DNA of 18,137 nucleotides from Bacteriovoracaceae bacterium UBA7317 (GTDB lineage Bacteria > Bdellovibrionota > Bacteriovoracia > Bacteriovoracales > Bacteriovoracaceae). The DNA is taken from the NCBI GenBank assembly GCA_002474345.1, contig DKQD01000048.1, forward strand, positions 1 through 18,137. Direction: 5' to 3'. Below, piece after piece: positions 1-7,850 of the stretch. A program made the position numbers and the translations under genes. How positions within the stretch are numbered: position 1 is the stretch's first letter; every line of letters begins with the position of its first letter. Under the pieces are notes generated by a model. It saw only the letters and a program-made list of their open reading frames with translations. It did no database searches and had not been told where the DNA came from.

Positions 1-16
1 AAAGAAGAGGCAAGCC

Positions 17-1003
17 ATGACAGAACCCATTTTAGAAGTAGAAAACCTTCACGTCGAATTCCATACCCATGAGGGTGTCGTTAAAGCCGTGAACGGTCTA
101 AGTTATAAGGTCATGCCTGGTCAGACACTAGGAATTGTAGGTGAATCAGGAAGTGGTAAATCAGTGAGCTCTATGGCCGTCATGGACCTTCTCCCAAAGC
201 CACCCGCCATTATAAAGCCAGGCAGTTCAATAAAAATTATGGGGAAAGAAGTTACGGGATTAAGCCCTCAAGAATTAAGGCACTATAGAGGAAACGTCAT
301 GAGCATGATCTTCCAAGATCCTATGACTTGTCTCAACCCCTATAGACGAATAGATAAGCAAATGATTGAGGCCCAAGTTTACCATCAAGGGTCTACAAAA
401 ACGGAGGCCCTTAAGAAGGCCCAAGAAATGTTGGAATATGTTCACATACCGGATGCTCTTACAAGACTCAAAGCTTACCCCCATGAGCTTTCTGGAGGGA
501 TGAGACAAAGGGTCATGATTGCCATGGCCTTAACTTGTGATCCAAAACTTATCTTTGCAGATGAACCGACAACGGCTTTAGATGTGACAGTTCAGGCACA
601 AATCATGAAACTTTTTAAAGAAATTCAGGAGAAGTTTAAAACGGCCATTGTCCTTATCTCACACGACCTAGGGGTTATCTCTACTCAGTGTGATGAAATT
701 GTCGTTATGTACGCAGGTCAGGTCATGGAGAGGGGGACACCAGAAGATATTTTTGAAAACCCAAAGCACCCTTATACAATGGCCTTAAAACGCTCCATAC
801 CCGAGCTTTACCCAGACGAGAATGAGTCAAAAACGCTCTATACAATTCCAGGCCTTCCACCGAACTTAATGAAATTGGGCGATGGATGTCCATTCGCCCC
901 AAGGTGTGAAAACGTCATAGACTCCTGTACGGAAGGAATCATTCCAAACATCAATGTAAAAGAAAACCACGAAGCTCGTTGCTCTCTTTTAAAGGACAAT
1001 TAA
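17..1003 (+). CDS. oppD: Peptide ABC transporter ATP-binding protein (OppD/DppD type)
   Basis: This is one of the two cytoplasmic ATPases that power a dipeptide/oligopeptide importer in the inner membrane. All ABC motifs are visible: Walker A GESGSGKS (42-49), Q-loop Gln100, signature LSGGMRQR (158-165), Walker B ending in ADEP (181-184) and switch His216. The C-terminal oligopeptide-transporter extension has Cys291, Cys297, Cys304 and Cys322 in a CPFxPRC...C...C arrangement, which in the DppD/OppD family binds a [4Fe-4S] cluster. The length, 328 residues, is typical. The ATG is preceded by agaagagg at a good distance. oppF follows with a single intervening base, so they are co-transcribed, and the permease genes are expected to the left of the window. 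The substrate (dipeptide, oligopeptide or nickel) cannot be told from the ATPase alone. Confidence 0.93.
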   Translation: MTEPILEVENLHVEFHTHEGVVKAVNGLSYKVMPGQTLGIVGESGSGKSVSSMAVMDLLPKPPAIIKPGSSIKIMGKEVTGLSPQELRHYRGNVMSMIFQDPMTCLNPYRRIDKQMIEAQVYHQGSTKTEALKKAQEMLEYVHIPDALTRLKAYPHELSGGMRQRVMIAMALTCDPKLIFADEPTTALDVTVQAQIMKLFKEIQEKFKTAIVLISHDLGVISTQCDEIVVMYAGQVMERGTPEDIFENPKHPYTMALKRSIPELYPDENESKTLYTIPGLPPNLMKLGDGCPFAPRCENVIDSCTEGIIPNINVKENHEARCSLLKDN

Positions 1004-1004
1004 A

Positions 1005-1970
1005 ATGGCCCTACTTGAAGTCAACAACTTAAAAATTTATTACCCTCTTGCTAAAAAGAACCTCTTTTCAAACGAGCCGCAAAAATATGTTAAAGCAGTT
1101 GATAACGTCAGCTTTAAAGTTGAACAGGGAAATGTCCTTGGGATTGTTGGAGAAAGTGGCTGCGGAAAATCATCATTGGCCAAAGGGATTATGAGGCTTA
1201 CTCCTGTGATGTCAGGAGAAATCCTGCTGGATGGAGTCGATATCCTTTCCCTTAGTAGAAAGAACTTAAAGAGAGAAAGAAAAAATTTTCAAATGATCTT
1301 TCAAGACCCAGAGGCCTCGCTAAACCCGAGGCTCACTGTTGGAGAAATTATTGCTGAACCTCTGCAAGTTTATGAAAACCTAAGTAAAAAAGAACTCCGC
1401 TTGAGAGTCCAGGAGCTTATGAGTCAGGTAGGTCTAAGCCCTTATATGATAAGGCGTTATCCACACGAATTTAGTGGTGGCCAAAGACAAAGGATTTGTA
1501 TCGCTCGCTCCCTTTCTCTAAAACCTAAACTCATGGTTTGCGATGAAGCTGTCAGTGCTCTAGATGTTTCCATACAATCCCAGATTATTAATTTATTAAA
1601 TGAACTTAAGGAAGAGCTTGGACTCACCTACCTTTTTATATCTCATGACCTTGCGGTCACAAGATATATAAGCGATCAAATTATGGTTATGTATCTTGGT
1701 AAAACTGTCGAATTCGGAAAAACAGAAGAGGTTATGATATCACCAACTCACCCCTATACAAAGGCCCTTATAAGCGCCGTCCCACAATATAAAAAAGAGA
1801 AAGAGTCTCTTATGTTAGAGGGTGAAATTCCTTCTCCCATCAACCCCCCTTCGGGCTGCCCTTTTAATACAAGGTGCCCGATCGTCCAGAAAAAGTGTCT
1901 TGAAACAATGCCTCCCCTAGAAATTAAGGAAGGTCTTCAACAAGTGGCATGTTTTGAAGTTAAGGCATAA
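1005..1970 (+). CDS. oppF: Peptide ABC transporter ATP-binding protein (OppF/DppF type)
   Basis: This is the partner ATPase of the preceding gene, expected to form the OppD-OppF heterodimer under the permeases. Motifs are Walker A GESGCGKS (49-56), Gln100 of the Q-loop in FQDPEASLNPR (99-109), signature FSGGQRQR (156-163), Walker B ending in CDEA (179-182) and switch His214. The Walker B reads DEA rather than the usual DEP, which is common in OppF proteins. A C-terminal CPFNTRC (285-291) plus Cys298 and Cys316 repeats the four-cysteine pattern seen in the D subunit. The start lies one base after the oppD stop, so translation is probably coupled. The gene ends before a strong hairpin at 2015-2047, and this looks like the last gene of the operon. 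Confidence 0.93.
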   Translation: MALLEVNNLKIYYPLAKKNLFSNEPQKYVKAVDNVSFKVEQGNVLGIVGESGCGKSSLAKGIMRLTPVMSGEILLDGVDILSLSRKNLKRERKNFQMIFQDPEASLNPRLTVGEIIAEPLQVYENLSKKELRLRVQELMSQVGLSPYMIRRYPHEFSGGQRQRICIARSLSLKPKLMVCDEAVSALDVSIQSQIINLLNELKEELGLTYLFISHDLAVTRYISDQIMVMYLGKTVEFGKTEEVMISPTHPYTKALISAVPQYKKEKESLMLEGEIPSPINPPSGCPFNTRCPIVQKKCLETMPPLEIKEGLQQVACFEVKA

Positions 1971-2014
1971 AAAAATTCTAAATATGTGCAAAAGGTAAAA
2001 TATTGTTTTGATTT

Positions 2015-2047
2015 TTGAACAAGAGGTCCTTTAAACCTCTTGTTCAA
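2015..2047. terminator. Hairpin between convergent oppF and lipoprotein gene
   Basis: Two perfect 13-nt arms (2015-2027 and 2035-2047) enclose a 7-nt loop. It sits between the stop of oppF and the end of the minus-strand lipoprotein gene, so it can act on both transcripts. Neither side has a real T tract, so it may work as a bidirectional stem, stop readthrough with Rho, or protect 3' ends, rather than being a textbook intrinsic terminator. Confidence 0.6.
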
Positions 2048-2057
2048 CATTTAAACA

Positions 2058-2903
2058 TTATTGAAGAAATGTTTCGAGAATAGACTCCATATGTTCAGGT
2101 GTTGTTTCATTGATATAAGCTGCTTTATGAATCAATTCATCTAGACCCTCCCGCTCTCCCTCAAAGAAAGATGTAATTGCTTTATTAACTCTTTTGGAAT
2201 CAAGGCCAATAACTCTTTTAGAAAAAATATCCTGATCAGCTTCTGTTAAGGCCCTTGTCTTTTTAAGACGATTGTAGCTTTTTAATAACCTCGCGACCTC
2301 TTTAGACCTTTTTTCTGAAAGACCAAACTCATGTGAAAAATATCCTGAGAGATTTTGGTTAGAATAAGCCTCCACTCTTTGCCCCATTTTTTCTAGGTCT
2401 TTACCAAAGTTTTCCCTTTCCTCAAAAACCATATTATTTTCTAGGTTTGTGTAAGTCGTAATAGTCCTCAAGACTTCTCTTGTATCCCAATATCCATCAT
2501 CAACCCAAACCGTTTCGTACTGATAATCTTGTAATTCTTCATCCCAATACTCTCTCTCCTGCCACCCTGATTGATCAACCCAAAAACTTTCGCTAACCCA
2601 TTTTGTTTCTTCCGCCTTAGACAAGTTTCTTTGTACATCACCTTCTCTTGCTTGCCCCAAGTACTGTGAGAGGCTCATCTCTTCATTAAAATTTTTCGTA
2701 TTATAAGCCGTATAAACACCTGTAGCATTATTTCGAATAACGATATAGCCTGTTACTTTGGTTGATGACTTAACAACATCATGCTGGATACCTGTATCCT
2801 GCGTAAGCTTTTCTGCTAAACTCACCCCCTTTTTTGTGCCTCCTCCACAAGCAGCAAGAAAAAACATAAGAAACATTATTTTAAAGCTGAGACCTAATTT
2901 CAT
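2058..2903 (-). CDS. Putative lipoprotein with Trp/Tyr-rich central segment
   Basis: I do not recognise a named family. The reading frame opens at 2945, but the start at 2903 is chosen because aggagg (2910-2915) lies just upstream and the protein then begins with a short lipoprotein signal: MK, a hydrophobic run, and lipobox LAAC with Cys19, followed by GGG. The mature 263 residues should be tethered to the inner or outer membrane. Residues 102-139 are strikingly aromatic (W102, W108, W114, W120, W133, W139 plus several Tyr), with WVDxxGW and WVDDGYW blocks that look like degenerate copies of one WVxxxxW unit. The last 90 residues are charged and helix-like. It is convergent with oppF and downstream of grxB on the same strand but 303 nt away, so probably its own unit. 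Function unknown. Confidence 0.72.
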   Translation of the reverse strand: MKLGLSFKIMFLMFFLAACGGGTKKGVSLAEKLTQDTGIQHDVVKSSTKVTGYIVIRNNATGVYTAYNTKNFNEEMSLSQYLGQAREGDVQRNLSKAEETKWVSESFWVDQSGWQEREYWDEELQDYQYETVWVDDGYWDTREVLRTITTYTNLENNMVFEERENFGKDLEKMGQRVEAYSNQNLSGYFSHEFGLSEKRSKEVARLLKSYNRLKKTRALTEADQDIFSKRVIGLDSKRVNKAITSFFEGEREGLDELIHKAAYINETTPEHMESILETFLQ

Positions 2904-3206
2904 TGACTTCCTCCTTTTAAAAATAAGAAACGACCGAAGTGGCATCTAATAGGACTAAAGAAGAACTGATAACCTCCCTACTCATTTTTTTATTCACAAA
3001 TGTGAACAAAAGCCAGATAAAGGCCAAGACGAAACGATAAATTTTTATTAGCTTCTCTTGTTTCATTTTAAAAAGGAAAAAAAGGTACTCTCTGAGCAGG
3101 TCTTCAAAACAATATTTGCAATGAGAGGAAAAAAAAGAAAGCAAAACCTATGAGTATGGCCCCTTCAGGAGTTAAAAAAGATGAAGTATATTTATTAACT
3201 CATTAA
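2904..3206. other. Intergenic stretch upstream of the lipoprotein gene
   Basis: There are 303 bases between the grxB stop and the lipoprotein start, both on the minus strand. A minus-strand frame (2917-3144) could encode about 75 residues from a TTG, or 48 from an internal ATG with one hydrophobic segment, but neither start has a Shine-Dalgarno site, so I do not call a gene. A 6-2-6 inverted repeat, TTCACA-aa-TGTGAA (2993-3006), and a 7-bp inverted repeat, GAGTTAA/TTAACTC (3169-3175, 3195-3201), are the only structures seen. No convincing promoter hexamers were found. Confidence 0.4.
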
Positions 3207-3875
3207 TTATATGCCAACTTCTTTTTCATCAGAGAAAAAATCTCTATGATAATCAAAGCCACATTGGTCTTTAACCTTTTGAAGATAAGCATGGATTTCT
3301 TCCTTAAATTGGTACTCGGGAAAAACATAAAGCCCCCAAAGGTGTGATGCAATCATGATATCAAAAATAGTTAAAGAAGAACTTTTATAATAAGGCTCAA
3401 GTTTGGAAGTGAGTTCTTCCATTAAGGGGTATAATTTTCTTAAAAACTCTTCTTTATTTTGGATTAGGTTATTAAAAGGACCTCTCTTCTTTTCTTTCTT
3501 TTTTTGAAAGTACTCCCTCGAGGAAGTACTAAACTCAGGAGTCCATATCCAATAAGGCATACAAAGGCTATGGATAGGCCCACCAAAATGATTCAAAAGT
3601 TCTGTGACCTCTTTCATTTTTTCATCGTCTTTTATTAAATCCATTTGAAGCTTATTTTCTTGATCGGCCCTTTCAATGATATCCAAACTCTCATTTTGGG
3701 CCTTCTCATCTTCCCACTTAACAATGGGGAGCATCTTTTTTTGACAAAGATCAAGTGGTGTCTTTTCATCGTCATAAGGCACTACAACAGACTTGTAGGG
3801 TACTTTTAGAAGGCCAAAGGCCATTCTGACACGGACACAAAAAGGGCAATGAACATAGTGATAAAGCGTAATCAT
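3207..3875 (-). CDS. grxB: Glutaredoxin 2 (GrxB-like)
   Basis: This is a cytoplasmic glutathione-dependent dithiol oxidoreductase of the large, GST-like Grx2 class. The N-terminal thioredoxin fold carries the CPFC active site (Cys10, Cys13), and cis-Pro50 lies in the MLPIVKW loop, matching the QVPIL loop of E. coli Grx2. An ESLDI segment (62-66) corresponds to the ESMDI glutathione-contact segment. The rest is an all-helical GST-like C-terminal domain containing the family-typical EFST...REYF..KKE block (114-128). The length of 222 residues compares with 215 in E. coli. The ATG has taggag upstream. It is divergent from the arsenate reductase across 68 nt, so both may share a regulatory region. 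The family is best known from Gammaproteobacteria. Confidence 0.88.
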   Translation of the reverse strand: MITLYHYVHCPFCVRVRMAFGLLKVPYKSVVVPYDDEKTPLDLCQKKMLPIVKWEDEKAQNESLDIIERADQENKLQMDLIKDDEKMKEVTELLNHFGGPIHSLCMPYWIWTPEFSTSSREYFQKKKEKKRGPFNNLIQNKEEFLRKLYPLMEELTSKLEPYYKSSSLTIFDIMIASHLWGLYVFPEYQFKEEIHAYLQKVKDQCGFDYHRDFFSDEKEVGI

Positions 3876-3943
3876 GAAATTTGACTCCTAAAACTTGAAA
3901 GATCAAGCTTATTAGCTTAGCCTGGAGAGAATAGGATTAAGTC

Positions 3944-4369
3944 ATGAATAAAGTCAAAGTTTTATTTTTATGCACAGGCAACTCGTGCAGGAGCCAAATG
4001 GCCGAAGGCTGGTGCCGCCACCTTAAAAGTGAATCCATAGAGGCATTTTCAGCGGGAACGAATATACTGGGAGTCAATCAAAGGGCCATTTCGGCAATGA
4101 AAGAATTGGGAGTTGATATCTCTCATCATAAAAGCAAAACAATTGGCCAGATCTCAGAAAAATTCTTCGACTATGTTTTTACAGTGTGTGGCAATGCCAA
4201 TGAAAACTGCCCCTACTTCCCAGGGGAAGCCGTCATCCATCACGTTGGTTTCGACGACCCTCCGAAAAAAGCAAATGGGCTATCGGATGAAGAAGAGATA
4301 CAAAATGAATACAGAAAAGTAAGAGATGAGATTAAGGTTTTTATTGAAAAAATCGAGGAATACTTTTAG
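3944..4369 (+). CDS. arsC: Arsenate reductase, thioredoxin-coupled LMW-PTP type
   Basis: This enzyme reduces arsenate to arsenite using a low-molecular-weight tyrosine-phosphatase fold. The P-loop CTGNSCRS contains nucleophile Cys10 and Arg16, and general acid Asp105 sits in the FDDPP loop. Cys82 and Cys89 complete the Cys10-Cys82-Cys89 redox relay, with Cys15 also present, at the same positions as in the S. aureus pI258 ArsC enzyme. This makes a reductase more likely than a plain phosphatase, which lacks the C-terminal pair. The length, 141 residues, is slightly above the usual 131 because of an acidic tail. The start is supported by agga about 7 nt upstream. No arsR, arsB or acr3 gene is nearby. 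It overlaps the convergent uridine kinase gene by 4 nt. Confidence 0.88.
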   Translation: MNKVKVLFLCTGNSCRSQMAEGWCRHLKSESIEAFSAGTNILGVNQRAISAMKELGVDISHHKSKTIGQISEKFFDYVFTVCGNANENCPYFPGEAVIHHVGFDDPPKKANGLSDEEEIQNEYRKVRDEIKVFIEKIEEYF

Positions 4370-5055
4370 ATTTTCTCTGCAAAAAGGGAAGATCCGATGT
4401 TCAAAGACTCTGAAACTTTAGAAACATCTTGTTTTTTCAAATGAGGCCCTGTTTGGAGCATCTCTCTTATTTTTGACCCCATAACATCAGCAGCAATGTC
4501 AGTTTCTTCTCCAACTATAAAATCAGCATACTGCCTTTGAGGCTCCAAATACCTCTGATACATAGGCCTAACAGTTGCGTAATATTGCTCTATAACTGAA
4601 TCAAGAGAACGTCCTCTTTCCTTTACATCTCTATGAAGCCTTCTAGTGAAACGAATATCTGCTTCGACATGAAGAAAAATTTTAATATCAAGTAAATCCC
4701 TTATCTCCTTATCAAAAAGAGAAAAAATACCTTCGAAGACGATAACCTTACTAGGCCCAATAAATTTTGTTTCTTTTAACCGGTCTGATGCTTTGAAGTC
4801 ATAGCGAGGACACTCTATCGACTGGCCCTTTTTCAATAGTTCTAAGTGTTTTCTAAGAAGTTTCCAATCGAAAGCGCTGGGGTGGTCAAAGTTAGGGCGC
4901 CCTTCATCGTCCAAGTGAGTAAGTTTAACGTGAGGAAGATAGTAGGAATCCATACTCAGCAAACTAACATCAGATTCAAAGCCCTTTAGAATCTTTTGAG
5001 AAAATGTCGTTTTTCCAGAGCCAGACCCACCGGCTACGGCAATTAAATTCGTCAA
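4366..5055 (-). CDS. udk: Uridine kinase
   Basis: This enzyme phosphorylates uridine and cytidine in pyrimidine salvage (EC 2.7.1.48). Walker A GGSGSGKT lies at 9-16 and Asp36 in SMDSYY is the probable catalytic acid. The NFDHPSAFD block (55-63), PRYDF (83-87), RRLHRDVKERGRS (138-150) and the VRP.....LEPQ....ADFIV segment (162-181) are all characteristic of the uridine kinase family. It has 229 residues, against about 213 in E. coli, the extra being a Lys/Ser-rich tail. The start is TTG: the next Met is at residue 35, beyond the P-loop, and agagg sits 6 nt upstream of the TTG. It is a single gene, divergent from the hydrolase gene across 194 nt that show no clear promoter. Confidence 0.92.
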   Translation of the reverse strand: MTNLIAVAGGSGSGKTTFSQKILKGFESDVSLLSMDSYYLPHVKLTHLDDEGRPNFDHPSAFDWKLLRKHLELLKKGQSIECPRYDFKASDRLKETKFIGPSKVIVFEGIFSLFDKEIRDLLDIKIFLHVEADIRFTRRLHRDVKERGRSLDSVIEQYYATVRPMYQRYLEPQRQYADFIVGEETDIAADVMGSKIREMLQTGPHLKKQDVSKVSESLNIGSSLFAEKI

Positions 5056-5249
5056 AATGCACCTCTAAAGTTCAAAATAGGTAGCATAGTATTTGGGCTA
5101 AATAAAGAAAAATCAAAGATTTACAGTTAAGGTGAGAGATTTTACCTACTTTTCCGGTGAACTAATCTTGTCCGTATCTTGCCACCATGATCCAAACAAA
5201 GGATATTAAAGAGGAAAACGAGAACTTATTTTGATAGGCGGCAAAACTT

Positions 5250-6158
5250 ATGAAACAAGAGTTGCTAGAAATTAACGGACTTAAACTAAGCCTTTGGACG
5301 TGGGGCAACCCAAAGTCCCCCCCTCTTTTCTTCATTCATGGCTTTGCAGATTCAGGAAAAAACTTTCAATGGGTAGCTGAAAATTTAAAAAATCAGTACT
5401 TTTGTATAGCTCCAGACCTCAGAGGGCATGGTCATAGCGAAAAAGGCAAAAACCCACTTGGGTACTTTTTCTATGAGTACATTGCCGATATTCACCAAAT
5501 TTTTGACCATTATTCTCCCAACGAACCTGTCCTCGCCATAGGTCACAGTATGGGAGGAAATATTGTTTCTCTCTACGGAGGAGCTTGTCCTGATAGAGTG
5601 AAGGCCTTTATCAATATCGAAGGCCTGGGGATTAGAGACCGATCTCGCGAAAGCGCACCAAAAGTTTTTTCAAATTGGCTCCATGGAAAGGCCAATCATT
5701 TCAAAGAAGAGTACTCATCCATTTCTGAATTTGCAGAAAAGATGAAGAAAAGGAACCCCTATACCCCATTAGAAAGGTGTCATTCAATTGCTGAAAACCT
5801 TCTCGTTGAAAAAAAGAAGGACCAATTTGTTCTTATGGTAGACCCTCTTCACTTTTTGCCTAATCCTTATATCTATAGGTTTGAAAATGTCGCCCCCTTC
5901 TTTAGAGCACATAAAGGGTCTATACTTTTCATTGAAAGTGAACATACAAATATGGATTCCTGGATGACACCCCTGGACCTTGACCCAAAAGATAAGGTGG
6001 ACTTTAGAATTAAAGAAACCGAAAGGCGCCTCTCTTTTTACCCAAAACACCAAAAAATAATTATCAAGAATTGTGGGCATATGATTCATTATGATTTACC
6101 AGTAGAGCTGTCCCATGAGATAGAAAACTTTTTCAAGGCCAATGAAGACCATCTTTAA
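5250..6158 (+). CDS. Alpha/beta-fold hydrolase
   Basis: This is a cytoplasmic serine hydrolase of the alpha/beta-fold superfamily; the substrate is unknown. The oxyanion-hole HGF motif is at 30-32, the DLRGHGHS block at 56-63, the nucleophile elbow GHSMGG centres on Ser100, and His277 in NCGHMIHYDLP is the likely catalytic histidine. The acid is less clear: the strand ILFIESEH (225-232) offers Glu229 or Glu231 where Asp is usual. The 302 residues include a cap region (about 130-215). There is no signal peptide. A moderate Shine-Dalgarno (aggcgg) precedes the ATG. It lies 3 nt ahead of the lipase-maturation-factor-like gene, so the two are almost certainly co-transcribed. Esterase, lipase or C-C hydrolase activity are all possible. 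Confidence 0.85.
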   Translation: MKQELLEINGLKLSLWTWGNPKSPPLFFIHGFADSGKNFQWVAENLKNQYFCIAPDLRGHGHSEKGKNPLGYFFYEYIADIHQIFDHYSPNEPVLAIGHSMGGNIVSLYGGACPDRVKAFINIEGLGIRDRSRESAPKVFSNWLHGKANHFKEEYSSISEFAEKMKKRNPYTPLERCHSIAENLLVEKKKDQFVLMVDPLHFLPNPYIYRFENVAPFFRAHKGSILFIESEHTNMDSWMTPLDLDPKDKVDFRIKETERRLSFYPKHQKIIIKNCGHMIHYDLPVELSHEIENFFKANEDHL

Positions 6159-6161
6159 ACT

Positions 6162-7727
6162 ATGAGAGAAATACTACGGTTAAAATTATCTCAACTTTTT
6201 AATTATTTTATAAAAAGTAATCACTCTCAAGAATTAACCCGCTTCTGGCTATTAAGGGGTATGGGGTTTCTCTACTTTTGTGCTTTCTTCCCTTTGATAT
6301 TTCAGTTTAAACCTCTTTTAGGTTCAGACGGACTTTTACCGATGAACCTCTTCCTCCAAAAAACGCAGAACTATTTGGGAGAACTCAATCACTTTTGGGC
6401 CATGCCAAATATTTTTTGGCTTAACAGTAGTGATTCTTTTGGACTCTTCCTTATATTTTTAGGCGTTTTGCTCTCAATACTCGTTATGGTGGGTTTTGCT
6501 AATTTTTTCATACTTCTGACTTTATGGATTATTCAATTATCTATTTATTATGTTGGTCAAACTTTTTGGGGATTTGGCTGGGAAATGAACCTTATAGAAC
6601 TAGGTTTCTTGGCGCTCTTTTTAGTTCCTATTTTTAATTCATCGCCTTTTTCATCTAAATTACCTCCGCCCGAAATTATTTTGTTTTTCTTTCGGTTAGT
6701 TCTCTTTAAAGTCATGCTTGGATCTGGTCTCATAAAAATTAGAGGAGATTCCTGCTGGCAAAGCCTCGAATGCCTTTCATACCACTTTGAAACCCAGCCA
6801 ATTCCAGGTCTATTCTCACCATTTTTACACCACCTACCAAAGACTTTGCTTAAAGGTGGTGTCATTTTTAACCATGTGGTCGAAATTATTTTTCCATGGT
6901 TTATCTTTCTTAGAGGAAATATTCGTAAAGTTACCGGAATTATTTTTACTTTGTTTCAAATAATACTCATCTTAAGTGGTAACTATGGTTGGATTAATTA
7001 CTTAACCCTTGTCATGATCATTCCTTGCTTTGATGACTCTTTTCTTCAAAAACTGACCCCAAAAAATATATCTAAAAAAATAAAATCAAAAACCTCTTTA
7101 GATATGAGGAAGCACCCTTACTTCCCCATTCAGGTTATAGTTTCTATAATTCTTCTTTATTTATCCATAAAACCCTTAAAAAATCTTATTGGACCTAATC
7201 AGGTAATGAATGCCTCTTACGACAGATTTGCTCTAGTCAATACATATGGTCTTTTTGGAGGTATTACAAGAAGCCGTTATGAAATTATTATGAAGGGGAC
7301 AACAGACAAAAAAATAACCAAGCAAACGTTATGGAAGGAATACTCTATCCCTTGCAAACCTGGGTTTCCTTCAAAAAGACCATGTATGGCCTCTCCTTAC
7401 CATTATAGATTGGCCTGGCAAATTTGGTTTGCGGCAATTGACAAAGATAGAATACAGCCATGGATTTTACACTGGGTTTATAAACTTCTCCTCCATAAAA
7501 AAGGTGCTCTCTCTTTATTGGAGGATAATCCATTTCCCAAAAGTCCTCCTGCACACATAAAAATGGACCTTTACCTTTATAATTTTAACCGTCCAAAAGA
7601 ATATAAAAAAGACGACAGAAACCTCTGGTACAAACGGAAGTTCATTAGAAACTATCTTCCACCATTAAATAAAAATCATCCAGAACTCCGCAAGTTTATT
7701 TATAACAAAGGATGGCCCATCTACTAG
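6162..7727 (+). CDS. Lipase maturation factor family membrane protein
   Basis: This is a multi-pass inner-membrane protein of the LMF1/LMF2 (DUF1222) family. In animals LMF1 is an ER chaperone needed to fold dimeric lipases; the bacterial role is unestablished. About nine hydrophobic segments can be seen (roughly 32-49, 94-110, 112-131, 144-158, 171-190, 236-250, 257-273, 276-290 and 322-338). Family hallmarks are an N-terminal RFWLLRGMGFLYF with a following LLGSDGLLP, the FKVMLGSGLIK segment (182-192), SYHFETQPIP (206-215), a LSGNYGWINYL turn (271-281) and the soluble C-terminal part with YHYRLAWQIWFAA. The 521 residues look complete. It starts 3 nt after the hydrolase stop with little Shine-Dalgarno of its own, which implies translational coupling. 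Family assignment is firm; biological role is inference. Confidence 0.85.
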   Translation: MREILRLKLSQLFNYFIKSNHSQELTRFWLLRGMGFLYFCAFFPLIFQFKPLLGSDGLLPMNLFLQKTQNYLGELNHFWAMPNIFWLNSSDSFGLFLIFLGVLLSILVMVGFANFFILLTLWIIQLSIYYVGQTFWGFGWEMNLIELGFLALFLVPIFNSSPFSSKLPPPEIILFFFRLVLFKVMLGSGLIKIRGDSCWQSLECLSYHFETQPIPGLFSPFLHHLPKTLLKGGVIFNHVVEIIFPWFIFLRGNIRKVTGIIFTLFQIILILSGNYGWINYLTLVMIIPCFDDSFLQKLTPKNISKKIKSKTSLDMRKHPYFPIQVIVSIILLYLSIKPLKNLIGPNQVMNASYDRFALVNTYGLFGGITRSRYEIIMKGTTDKKITKQTLWKEYSIPCKPGFPSKRPCMASPYHYRLAWQIWFAAIDKDRIQPWILHWVYKLLLHKKGALSLLEDNPFPKSPPAHIKMDLYLYNFNRPKEYKKDDRNLWYKRKFIRNYLPPLNKNHPELRKFIYNKGWPIY

Positions 7728-7850
7728 TTGAATAAAAAACATTGAATCTTGACTATTATTCATACTTTTTTCTCTTTAATCCTTAATTTTTTTAAAAAAT
7801 AACCAATAAGAATTCTAAGAAAATATAGAAAATATTATCAATTAGGAACT

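Noticed and set aside
2917..3144. Minus-strand frame of 75 codons (or 48 from an internal ATG) with one hydrophobic segment
   Set aside because: The long version needs a TTG start without a Shine-Dalgarno site, the ATG version follows a T-rich stretch, and the stop runs into the lipoprotein ribosome-binding site. No family resemblance.
3169..3201. Inverted repeat GAGTTAA/TTAACTC as a terminator for grxB
   Set aside because: The T-run lies inside the 19-nt loop rather than after the stem, so it does not have terminator geometry.
5187..5234. Possible 15-residue leader peptide upstream of the alpha/beta hydrolase
   Set aside because: No ribosome-binding site, no repeated regulatory codons and no adjoining terminator structure.
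7749..7780. TTGACT and TTTAAT as a promoter for the hybrid kinase gene
   Set aside because: The spacer would be 20 nt and the surrounding DNA is so AT-rich that such matches are expected by chance.
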